A stretch of 63,292 nt of DNA from an uncultured Corynebacterium sp. Lineage in GTDB: Bacteria; Actinomycetota; Actinomycetes; Mycobacteriales; Mycobacteriaceae. The notes below the pieces were generated by a model. The model saw nothing but the letters and a program-made list of their open reading frames with translations. It had not been told where the DNA came from and did not search any database. Made by a program: the position numbers and the translations under genes. Positions 8,114-15,926 of this stretch are shown piece after piece (within the stretch, counting starts at the first letter, position 1; every line of letters starts with the position of its first letter). The stretch covers positions 1-63,292 of the forward strand of contig CALTYZ010000014.1 of NCBI GenBank assembly GCA_943913645.1, written 5' to 3'.

Positions 8114-10666
8114 TCACCCGCGCGCCGACACATCGAGCTCCTGCCCGCCGTCGGCAACATCGACATGAACGGTGTCACCGTCGCGCACATCACCGGCAAG
8201 CAGCTTCTTTGCCAGCCGGTCGCCGATGGCCTGCTGGATAAGGCGGCGCAACGGCCGAGCCCCATAGGCCGGGTCGTAGCCCCGTTCAGCCAGCCAAGAT
8301 TTGGCGGAGTCGGAAACCTGCAGACTGAGACGTCGAGAAGCGAGGCGTTGTGCAAGTGCCTCCAACTGGATGTCCACGATGCCAACCAGCTGCTCGCGGG
8401 TCAGCGATTCAAAGACCACCACATCATCAAGACGGTTAATGAACTCCGGCTTGAAGTGGTGCCTGACCGCCTCCATGATCTGCTCCCGGTCACCGCCAGC
8501 ACCCAGGTTCGAGGTGAGAATGATGACCGTGTTGCGGAAATCCACCGTACGACCCTGCCCATCAGTCAGCCGGCCTTCGTCGAGGACCTGCAGCAAGACA
8601 TCGAACACATCGGGGTGGGCCTTTTCCACCTCGTCGAACAGCACCAACGAGTACGGGCGGCGGCGCACAGCCTCAGTAAGTTGGCCACCAGCGTCGTAGC
8701 CGACGTATCCGGGAGGGGCACCAACCAGGCGGGCAACGGAATGCTTCTCACCGAACTCGCTCATGTCAATACGGACCATGGCGGACTCATCATCAAAGAG
8801 GAACTCCGCAAGCGCTTTCGCCAGCTCCGTCTTCCCCACACCGGTGGGGCCGAGGAAGAGGAACGAACCAATCGGACGATTCGGATCAGCCACCCCAGCG
8901 CGGGAGCGACGCACAGCATCAGACACCGCCACTACCGCTTCACGCTGGCCAACGACGCGCTGGGCTAACACAGCCTCCATGTTGAGCAGCTTTTCCGTTT
9001 CGCCCTGCATCATTTTGCCGGCCGGGATACCAGTCCAGGACGAGACCACCTCAGCGATCACATCCGGGGTGACCTCTTCTTCCAGCATCGTCTTGGTGCT
9101 GGCCTGAGACTCCGCCTCCGCCACCTGGGCCTCCAGCTCGGGGATGCGACCGTAGCGCAGCTCAGACACCTTGGCGTAATCACCTTCACGCTCGGCGATT
9201 TCAGACTCGTTGCGCAACCGCTCGAGTTCTTCTTTCGCTGACTGGATCTGGTTGATCTCGCCCTTTTCGTTCTCCCACCGGGCCTTCATCTCGCCGAGTT
9301 TTTCGCGCTGGTCCGCCAACTCCGCCCGCAGCGCCTCCAGGCGCTCTTGCGATGCAGTGTCGGATTCTTTTGCCAGTGCGATCTCCTCGATCTCCAACCG
9401 GCGCACGATGCGCTCCAGCTCGTCGATCTCCTGCGGGGAGGAGTCGATCTGCATGCGCAGACGCGAGCCGGCCTCATCGACCAGGTCAATTGCTTTATCT
9501 GGCAGGAAACGGTTGGTGATGTAGCGATTCGACAGCTCAGCTGCCGCCACCAACGCCGAATCCTGGATGCGCACACCGTGGTGTACCTCGTAGCGCTCCT
9601 TCAAGCCACGCAGGATGCCAATGGTGTCTTCCACACTCGGCTCACCAACGTAGACCTGCTGGAAGCGGCGCTCCAGCGCAGCATCTTTTTCAATGTACTG
9701 GCGGTACTCATCCAATGTGGTTGCACCCACCAGGCGCAGCTCACCGCGGGCAAGCATCGGCTTGATCATGTTGCCGGCATCCATCGCACCTTCACCGGTT
9801 GCCCCGGCACCGACGATGGTGTGCAGCTCATCAATGAAGGTGATGATCTCCCCGTCAGAGGACTTGATCTCATCCAGCACAGCCTTGAGGCGTTCTTCGA
9901 ACTCGCCGCGGTACTTCGCCCCGGCGACCATGGAACCTAAATCAAGGCTGATCAAAGTCTTGCCTTTGAGCGATTCGGGCACGTCGCCGGCGACAATCCG
10001 GCGCGCCAGGCCTTCGACCACCGCGGTTTTACCCACACCGGGCTCACCGATGAGCACTGGGTTGTTTTTGGTGCGGCGACTCAGCACCTGCACCACACGG
10101 CGGATCTCCGTGTCCCGCCCGATCACCGGGTCGATTTTGCCTTCCCGCGCGCGGGCGGTCAGATCGGTGGAGTACTTCTCTAATGCTTGGAATTGCTCTT
10201 CCGGGTCTTGGGAGGTCACTTTTTTATGCCCGCGCACAGACGGGAAGGCCCCTTTAAGTACCTCATAGGTGGCGCCGCGTTTTTTCAGCAATTCAGCGGC
10301 CTCATCGCTGCCTTTCGCAATGGCGGCGAGTAGCACTTCGGTGGAGACGTATTCGTCGCCGAGTTCGCCCGCTAACTCCTGGGCCGCATTGATCGCGCCA
10401 AGTGCGTCGCGGTTGAAGTTCGGGTTGGCCATGTTTTGGCCTTCCGCCTTCGGGTATGCGTCAGTCAGCTCGGCGGCTTCTTTGGCCACCGTGTCTGGGT
10501 CGACCCCGGTTGCTTTGAGCACTGGCGCGGCGATGCCGTCTTGTTGGGTCAAAATTGCTTCTAGCAGGTGCGCCGGGCGAATATCGGGGTTGCCTGCAGC
10601 GGATGCCTTTTGCAGTGCTTGTTGCAGGGCTTCTTGTGTTTTCGTTGTGGGATTGAATGAACCCAT
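8114..10666 (-). CDS. clpB: ATP-dependent disaggregase ClpB
   Basis: AAA+ hexameric chaperone that, with DnaK/DnaJ/GrpE, rescues aggregated proteins after heat stress. The 850 residues show the full ClpB layout: an N domain (about 1-145), nucleotide domain 1 with Walker A GEPGVGKT at 207-214 and Walker B ITFIDELH, a coiled middle domain (about 400-520) that defines ClpB rather than ClpA or ClpC, and nucleotide domain 2 with GPTGVGKT and VLFDEVEKAHPDVF. The start at 10666 (MGSFNPTTKT) follows an AAGGAG site; the 20 extra upstream residues are not family-like. A SigH-type promoter and a HAIR-like HspR site lie just upstream. Confidence 0.97.
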   Translation of the reverse strand: MGSFNPTTKTQEALQQALQKASAAGNPDIRPAHLLEAILTQQDGIAAPVLKATGVDPDTVAKEAAELTDAYPKAEGQNMANPNFNRDALGAINAAQELAGELGDEYVSTEVLLAAIAKGSDEAAELLKKRGATYEVLKGAFPSVRGHKKVTSQDPEEQFQALEKYSTDLTARAREGKIDPVIGRDTEIRRVVQVLSRRTKNNPVLIGEPGVGKTAVVEGLARRIVAGDVPESLKGKTLISLDLGSMVAGAKYRGEFEERLKAVLDEIKSSDGEIITFIDELHTIVGAGATGEGAMDAGNMIKPMLARGELRLVGATTLDEYRQYIEKDAALERRFQQVYVGEPSVEDTIGILRGLKERYEVHHGVRIQDSALVAAAELSNRYITNRFLPDKAIDLVDEAGSRLRMQIDSSPQEIDELERIVRRLEIEEIALAKESDTASQERLEALRAELADQREKLGEMKARWENEKGEINQIQSAKEELERLRNESEIAEREGDYAKVSELRYGRIPELEAQVAEAESQASTKTMLEEEVTPDVIAEVVSSWTGIPAGKMMQGETEKLLNMEAVLAQRVVGQREAVVAVSDAVRRSRAGVADPNRPIGSFLFLGPTGVGKTELAKALAEFLFDDESAMVRIDMSEFGEKHSVARLVGAPPGYVGYDAGGQLTEAVRRRPYSLVLFDEVEKAHPDVFDVLLQVLDEGRLTDGQGRTVDFRNTVIILTSNLGAGGDREQIMEAVRHHFKPEFINRLDDVVVFESLTREQLVGIVDIQLEALAQRLASRRLSLQVSDSAKSWLAERGYDPAYGARPLRRLIQQAIGDRLAKKLLAGDVRDGDTVHVDVADGGQELDVSARG

Positions 10667-10719
10667 CGCGTTGCTCCTTTTTTGCTTCATGCTTGCGTTA
10701 TCACGTTTGTACTTGTTCC

Positions 10720-10745
10720 AACGCACGACAGGTTGAGTCTGTTCC
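10720..10745 (-). promoter_or_regulatory. SigH-type promoter of clpB
   Basis: Reading the minus strand, GGAACA (10740-10745) is followed after 16 bases by CGTT (10720-10723). This matches the corynebacterial SigH consensus (GGAA, 16-20 bases, GTT), the heat and thiol-stress sigma factor. It would place the transcript start about 45 bases before the clpB ATG. It interlocks with the HAIR-like site below. Confidence 0.65.
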
Positions 10746-10752
10746 TATCAAG
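10732..10752. promoter_or_regulatory. HAIR-like HspR operator of clpB
   Basis: GTTGAGT-N7-TATCAAG matches the HAIR consensus CTTGAGT-N7-ACTCAAG at 11 of 14 positions with the correct 7-base spacing. It overlaps the -35 element of the SigH-type promoter, a geometry suited to repression by HspR, whose gene is at 17958. Confidence 0.65.
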
Positions 10753-10876
10753 GCGCAAAAGTTGCGCGTGGGGGGCTAAACTTTCGCGTGTCGACGCCAC
10801 CGCCAACCCTTAACTGGTCTTCCTTCCAGCACGAGTCTGCGGCCGCTGTGACGAAGCAGAAACCAGAAGCGGACTC

Positions 10877-12211
10877 TTAACCGGCAGCGTTGCGCTTGAG
10901 CGGAATCCACTTCAGCCAAAACGCGACCCCCACCACACCGACAGCGATGATGAATGCTGCCCAGCCAAAACCGGCGGTCATACCCGTGATGATTGCGATT
11001 GGCGCCAGGATGGTCATGCCGATTTCGAAGGGCGCGAAGCCCACGTAGGCTACGCCGTACTCGTTGAGCGTGCCCGACTCCAGTTTCGGGTCAACCATTT
11101 TCAGCAGTGCGATACCGGTCGCCACCGCCGCGGTGGCCCAACCCCAGCCGAAAATACCGCGCTCGAGCCAGTTCTCCCCGAAAAAGGTCGGGCCGGCCCA
11201 CAGCATCCACCCCACGCAAAAGACTGTCCCCAGGACAAACAGGAGCACCAGCGCCTGCCAATACCCGGCCAACGCCGCCGGAATGATCGATGCGATGCCG
11301 AAAGCGATCATATAGTCGGTCGCGGCACCAGAAAGGGAGGTCACCGTGTCCCGGTCCAGATAATTCGGGCGCTTGAGCGCGCGCAGCAGGGCGCGCCCGA
11401 TCAGCCCGATGACAAAGGACATAGCAAAAAGCGGGATGGAAACATTCGGCCACTGGCTTTTAATCAGCTGGTTGACGGTATATCCAATGAGCACCGTGAA
11501 CGCGATGAAACCCACATGCAGGGCTAACGGTTCAATCGCAGACGGGTTGGTGGTGGCCCGACCAATCGAGGGCCGCTCTGCCTCATTGTCGATGTAGCCA
11601 GTGCGCAATTCTTTCGGCAGCTCGCCGCGCAGTTGGGAGGCCCTACCAGTTCGAATACCCCAGTTGGCCATGATCACACCACCGACAATGGCCACAATGG
11701 TGCCTACCGTAGCGGAGGTAAAGCCAAGGGATGATGCCTCGGCAACACCGATTTCTTCAAGCGCTGAGCCGACGGCTGCGGCGGTGCCGAACCCGCCGAC
11801 GAAACCGACCGGCAACATCATCCCGAACCACACCTCGGTGCCGAACAGCGGCGCGAACAGGTAGATACCCAACAGGATGAATAGCCCCCATTGGCCCATG
11901 AACATGGCCGTGGAGTAGCCCCACATGTTGCGCGCCCCCGACGCAACGGAGCCTCCAAGCTGCATGGAGTACGCCATGGATGCAAAAACCACGGCAATCA
12001 ACAACGAGGTGTAGGTACTAACATGATCGGACCACCTAATCACCCCGAGCACCTCTTGTCCGAGCACAAGACCGAGCAAACCAGCGGTAATCGGGGCAGG
12101 CAGGAGGAGTTTTTGGAGGATCTGGAGCCGGTTGCGCAACACATTGCCGATAATCAGCAGAATTGAGATCCACCCGATATCAGTAAGCAGGGTATACGGC
12201 GTGAATTCCAC
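10877..12211 (-). CDS. GltS-like sodium:glutamate symporter family protein
   Basis: 444 residues with about eleven hydrophobic segments arranged as two related halves, as in GltS carriers. Family-like loops are visible: VGFVGGFGTAAAVG in the first half (GltS has a GGHGTG-type re-entrant loop here) and GWATAAVATGIALL in the second. Several GltS substrate-site residues seem changed, so glutamate is not certain as substrate. A GTG start at 12211 (VEFTPYTLL) is preferred because AAAGGTGGG lies upstream and the longer frame adds a non-family leader that runs into the divergent promoter region. It ends 132 bases before the clpB promoter. Confidence 0.75.
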   Translation of the reverse strand: MEFTPYTLLTDIGWISILLIIGNVLRNRLQILQKLLLPAPITAGLLGLVLGQEVLGVIRWSDHVSTYTSLLIAVVFASMAYSMQLGGSVASGARNMWGYSTAMFMGQWGLFILLGIYLFAPLFGTEVWFGMMLPVGFVGGFGTAAAVGSALEEIGVAEASSLGFTSATVGTIVAIVGGVIMANWGIRTGRASQLRGELPKELRTGYIDNEAERPSIGRATTNPSAIEPLALHVGFIAFTVLIGYTVNQLIKSQWPNVSIPLFAMSFVIGLIGRALLRALKRPNYLDRDTVTSLSGAATDYMIAFGIASIIPAALAGYWQALVLLFVLGTVFCVGWMLWAGPTFFGENWLERGIFGWGWATAAVATGIALLKMVDPKLESGTLNEYGVAYVGFAPFEIGMTILAPIAIITGMTAGFGWAAFIIAVGVVGVAFWLKWIPLKRNAAG

Positions 12212-12309
12212 CCCATCCCACCTTTCTTCGCCGTCCGACGCGTTATACAGCCACACTATCGGAGCACACCCAGCTCTACTCAATCCATGAAGCACTATTG
12301 TTAGGGGCC

Positions 12310-13488
12310 ATGAGTACACCTGCACCACTTGTCAACGAACCAGTCCGCGTCCGCGCGGCACTGTATGACCGCTTTAAGCAGGAGTACTCGGACAAAGGTG
12401 CAGCGTTACTGCCCGACGGTGCGGTGCTAATGCCACAGTTGCTTATCGACGCCGCCGCATGGATCCTCACCTACTCCCCCACGCCCGATCTGCCCCCGGG
12501 GGTGGTCCGCCGCCTCCACGCGTGGGCTTTGGACCTGCGCCGTGTTGGTTTTCCCTCCGCGGAGTTTCCGACAGTAGCCGGCATGCTCGCTGACGTTGCG
12601 GACTTCGATGCCAATGCGCGCGCGGTGATCCTGGCCAGTGCCGAGGAGATGCGCCGGGCCGCGGCCGAGGCCGATGTGGCGGGCATCCCAGCAGCATCAG
12701 CGGCGCAGGTGATGGAAATCAGCCGGGAGGCAGCGCACCGGCACGGGCGGGCGTCACGACGCGGCAGTGGCGACACGGGGGTACAGGTCGTGCGCTTAGA
12801 GTCCGGCATGCCGGTGGATTATTTGCCCGGCCAGGTGCTGCCGGTGATGCAGGTGGGTCGGCAGGGGGTGTGGCGGGGCTTGGCGCCAGCGATGCCCTCA
12901 AATAGTTTGGGCCAACTTGAATTTCATGTCGATGGTGAGATTGAGCCCAAGGTTGGCAGCTACCTCACGCTTGGGGCTGCGCGCGGGCCAAGCCCCGCAC
13001 TGGAGGGTCAACGCGGGCTCATCGTGGCAGCCGGCTCCGGCCTGGCGGCGGCGAAGTCGCTGGTATTCGCACTGCTTGAGCGTGAAACGCGCCCCCAAGT
13101 CCACCTCATTATCGCCGCTGATTCCCCGGCCGATTTCTACGACCTCCCAACCTTCGCTGCACTGGCGAAGGCACAAGACTGGCTTGAGGTGACCCGGGCG
13201 GTTGAACACGATACTGACACAGCCGAGACCGACACAGCTGCTGGTAGTGCTGCTGATGGTGCTGAGCGTGCCGTTGCCGAGCTGCCCCAAATCTGGGCGC
13301 CGCTGACCAAACTGGTTGCCGCACCAGGTGTGTGGTGGGACCGCGATATTGTGCTCTGCGGCACGCAGGCACGCACTGCGGAGTTGCATAACGCTCTCTT
13401 ACAAGCAGGGGCGGGCACACAGGCGGGCGAAATCACGGTGATTGCGCACGACGCGGCTCCTGATTGGACCTCTCCGCCAGAGTCTTAG
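12310..13488 (+). CDS. Type II flavohemoprotein-like oxidoreductase (Rv0385 counterpart)
   Basis: 392 residues: an N-terminal globin-like helical domain (about 1-140) fused to a ferredoxin-reductase-like domain. In the globin part LHAWALDL with His70 lines up with the proximal haem histidine of flavohemoglobins. The reductase part has LIVAAGSGLAAAKSLVFAL (nucleotide loop), QVHLIIAADSPADFYDLP and VLCGTQA. The usual FAD motif RxYS is missing: the aligned loop reads VWRGLAPA. Such divergence marks the mycobacterial type II flavohemoglobins, of which Rv0385, next to clpB, is the example. NO dioxygenase activity therefore should not be assumed. A 30-residue Thr/Ala/Asp-rich insert lies near residue 300. 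It starts at ATG 12310 after AGGGG. Confidence 0.75.
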   Translation: MSTPAPLVNEPVRVRAALYDRFKQEYSDKGAALLPDGAVLMPQLLIDAAAWILTYSPTPDLPPGVVRRLHAWALDLRRVGFPSAEFPTVAGMLADVADFDANARAVILASAEEMRRAAAEADVAGIPAASAAQVMEISREAAHRHGRASRRGSGDTGVQVVRLESGMPVDYLPGQVLPVMQVGRQGVWRGLAPAMPSNSLGQLEFHVDGEIEPKVGSYLTLGAARGPSPALEGQRGLIVAAGSGLAAAKSLVFALLERETRPQVHLIIAADSPADFYDLPTFAALAKAQDWLEVTRAVEHDTDTAETDTAAGSAADGAERAVAELPQIWAPLTKLVAAPGVWWDRDIVLCGTQARTAELHNALLQAGAGTQAGEITVIAHDAAPDWTSPPES

Positions 13489-13492
13489 AGTC

Positions 13493-14323
13493 TCAGCGCA
13501 TGAGCGTGTTGTCGGTGATGCGCACCAGTGGCAGCGTTTTACGCGCGCTGTTTGCCTCGTCAAGGTCAATGTCGACGACGAGCACTTCCGGTGCGTAGCC
13601 TGCTTCAGCAATGCGCACCCCGTGCGGGTTGACCACAGCGGAGTGGCCAATACCGGTGGGTCCGGATGGTTCGCCGGCTTTATCCGCCCAGTCTGGGCGG
13701 GCTTGACCGGCTGCGGCGATGAATAGTCCAGCATCAAGGGCGCGCACCGTTGTCAGCGCGCGCCACTGCTCCAGTTTGCCTGGGCCGTCAGCCCAGCTTG
13801 TGGGCACAACTACCAGTTGCGCACCGCGGCGGGCAAGTTCTTTGAATTGCTCAGGAAAGCGGATGTCAAAACAGATTGCCACCCCAACCATCGCACCAGC
13901 ATGGGTGAATGTGACTAACTCGTCGCCGGTTTGCACCGTGTCGGATTCACGGTAGTTGAACGCATCGTAGGCGTGGATTTTGTCGTACCCTTTGTGCACC
14001 CCACCCCCGGTAATCAGGGCGGTGTTGCGCACCCGGTTGAGTTTCTTGCCGTCGACGGTGTTCGTATCACCGGGGCGGAACATGCCAGCGACGATGGTGA
14101 CGTCAAGTTCCTCGGCGAGGGTGCGCATCGCGATGGCGAATTCTCCATCGAGCTGTTCAGCTTGGGTATCAAGCCTTCCTTGATCAAAGGCTTGGCTGGC
14201 GGCTTCAGGCGCGACAATGAGCGTGGCACCTTGGGCAGCTGCGTCGCGGATCAGAGGTGCAAGGAGCTCAATATTGGCAGTCTTGTCCGGGCCGGTCACC
14301 GTTTGTATGAGCGCGAGTTTCAT
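13493..14323 (-). CDS. Carbon-nitrogen hydrolase (nitrilase superfamily amidase)
   Basis: 276 residues with the complete catalytic triad of the nitrilase superfamily: Glu in VAPEAA (about residue 43), Lys in HKGYDKIHAYD (about 112) and Cys in VGVAICFDIRFPE (about 150). The RFPE after the cysteine and the compact length fit the Nit1/Nit2 omega-amidase-like branch, which hydrolyses small amides such as alpha-ketoglutaramate or deaminated glutathione; the exact substrate is not readable. ATG 14323 is taken because the family begins MKLALIQ; ATG 14329 and GTG 14332 are alternatives. It is convergent with the flavohemoprotein gene, only 4 bases away. Confidence 0.9.
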   Translation of the reverse strand: MKLALIQTVTGPDKTANIELLAPLIRDAAAQGATLIVAPEAASQAFDQGRLDTQAEQLDGEFAIAMRTLAEELDVTIVAGMFRPGDTNTVDGKKLNRVRNTALITGGGVHKGYDKIHAYDAFNYRESDTVQTGDELVTFTHAGAMVGVAICFDIRFPEQFKELARRGAQLVVVPTSWADGPGKLEQWRALTTVRALDAGLFIAAAGQARPDWADKAGEPSGPTGIGHSAVVNPHGVRIAEAGYAPEVLVVDIDLDEANSARKTLPLVRITDNTLMR

Positions 14324-14426
14324 GTCCATCACTCTAAGGCGATATTTGCAATTGGGTTTTCAGGAAGTTATTGCAGGTGCAGACTTCACCCTTGATTCGT
14401 TTGTTTCGTTATTGTAGAGTGATCGC

Positions 14427-14681
14427 ATGAGTTACTTGCAACTAACGGAATCCACAGGTCGCACAGCGCTTCACCACTTACCAGAGACCTCACCACTTCC
14501 AGCCGCATCGCTGTCCCCCTCACAGTCCGCTACCGCTCTTGCCGCAGCGCAAACGCAGGCACACCACAACCACCACACCACCTTGATGAATCTCGCCGCC
14601 CACCTGCGCTCCATCGCCACTTTTGCCGAGACAGTCACCACACTCGATAGCGACGTCGCCGGAGCGCTGCATCATGCGTAA
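14427..14681 (+). CDS. Small helical protein, EspC/WXG-like partner of the DUF1023 hydrolase
   Basis: 84 residues, unannotated by any family I can name with certainty. The second half is a heptad-patterned amphipathic helix pair (TTLMNLAAHLRSIATFAET then LDSDVAGALHHA) after a low-complexity Ser/Ala/Gln/His-rich segment (AHHNHHTT). Size and pattern resemble EspC-type or WXG-like secretion-target proteins. It overlaps the DUF1023 gene by 8 bases (ATGCGTAA), so the two are translationally coupled, which is common for such pairs in actinobacteria. No T7SS core gene is present in this window. Confidence 0.6.
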   Translation: MSYLQLTESTGRTALHHLPETSPLPAASLSPSQSATALAAAQTQAHHNHHTTLMNLAAHLRSIATFAETVTTLDSDVAGALHHA

Positions 14682-15894
14682 TACCACCGACACAGGCGCA
14701 ATTGCCTACACCCCGCAGCTTGACCCGGCAGAACTCACCGCCGCTGCCGACGCACTGGCCAGCGCCGCCATGCGCATCAACACTCGCGCCGCCGCCACCC
14801 ACACAGCCACCGGCGAGCTGACCGCCACCGGTTTTGCCGGCCCAACCGCCACCCTCGGTATTGAGCGCCTCAACACATTTCGCACCCAACTGACCGCAGA
14901 GGGCGAGCAATTCGACACCATGGCCACTGCGCTGCGCGCGGCCGCCTGGGCCCAGCAAGCACTTGATGTGGCAGCACGCAGCGCGGAGGTGGCGAAGTTC
15001 AGCGCGTTCACACTCGCCCACCACCACCGGCTGATCATGTGGCTCAACCAGCTCTCCCGACAGCTCGATTCAGCCCTTGCCCGAGAACTCAACCGAGCAC
15101 GCCAAGTCGGGTTCGACCCGCTGTGCGCCAACCCTGACATAAGCCTGGAAGCATTATCCGCTCGCCACATGGCAACACTGCCTGCTACAACACAGCACAC
15201 TATCCAAAGCGCTGGCGGGCTCGTACTGGAAGCAGGCTCAGGTTCAACAACCGTGCTTGTCGGCGACACGGAGCATCCCCAACGAGTAATCACCCTGGTC
15301 GCAGGTGCGACTACCGGCAACCCCCACCAGCTTGCAGACGAGTTGGAAAAAGCGCAGCGCATTGCACAACGCACTGGGGCTGCAGTGGTGGTGTGGCAAG
15401 GCTACGAGCCTCCCCAATCGGTTGGTCTTGCCATTTCCCCCACCGCTGCACATGAAGGCGCAGGCAACCTCGCCGCATTCCAGGCCGCGTTGGAGGAACG
15501 TTTCCCCGACGCGCACAAAACCGCGGTCGCCCACTCGTACGGCACACTTGTTGCCACCCAGGCCGCCCACGAGCACGGGCTGCTTGTCGACGACCTGTGG
15601 CTGCTCGGCAGCGGCGGCGTCGCCGGTGAAAGCGTCGCTGACCTCACACTCGCCACCCCGGACGCCGGCGTGTATGTCGTGGACGCGGACGATGATCCGA
15701 TCCGGGGCGTGCGCTCAGGAACACGCGGGATACTTGGGGCGTCTCCAAGCAGCGACAGCTACGGCGCGACCGTCATTGACGGGGTAAGCGGCAGGCATTC
15801 CTCCTACTTCACAGACGAGGCGTTCTTATCTGCTTTGTCACAGCCCCCGGCCCCAGCAGCGCAAAAAGCAGTAGCATCGGCGAATGGTAACTAA
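14674..15894 (+). CDS. DUF1023 alpha/beta hydrolase with helical N-terminal domain
   Basis: 406 residues. Residues 1-180 are mainly helical, Ala/Thr-rich and ESX-like; residues 180-390 form a DUF1023-type alpha/beta hydrolase. The nucleophile elbow AHSYGT places Ser288, and the aspartate may be in VVDADDDPIRG; a histidine occurs in GVSGRHSSYF near the C-terminus, completing a plausible Ser-Asp-His triad. No signal peptide or membrane segment is seen. Coupled to the upstream 84-residue helical protein by an overlapping start. Substrate unknown; cell-envelope lipids are possible. The ORF is open upstream, but ATG 14674 gives the natural overlap. Confidence 0.75.
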   Translation: MRNTTDTGAIAYTPQLDPAELTAAADALASAAMRINTRAAATHTATGELTATGFAGPTATLGIERLNTFRTQLTAEGEQFDTMATALRAAAWAQQALDVAARSAEVAKFSAFTLAHHHRLIMWLNQLSRQLDSALARELNRARQVGFDPLCANPDISLEALSARHMATLPATTQHTIQSAGGLVLEAGSGSTTVLVGDTEHPQRVITLVAGATTGNPHQLADELEKAQRIAQRTGAAVVVWQGYEPPQSVGLAISPTAAHEGAGNLAAFQAALEERFPDAHKTAVAHSYGTLVATQAAHEHGLLVDDLWLLGSGGVAGESVADLTLATPDAGVYVVDADDDPIRGVRSGTRGILGASPSSDSYGATVIDGVSGRHSSYFTDEAFLSALSQPPAPAAQKAVASANGN

Positions 15895-15906
15895 ATAGAT
15901 ACCTTC

Positions 15907-15926
15907 TCAACTAATAAGGGAGTTGA
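15907..15926 (+). promoter_or_regulatory. Hairpin presenting the pqo ribosome-binding site
   Basis: TCAACT (15907-15912) pairs with AGTTGA (15921-15926) directly before the pqo ATG, with loop AATAAGGG holding the Shine-Dalgarno bases. A 6-bp stem abutting the start codon could modulate initiation. Confidence 0.4.
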
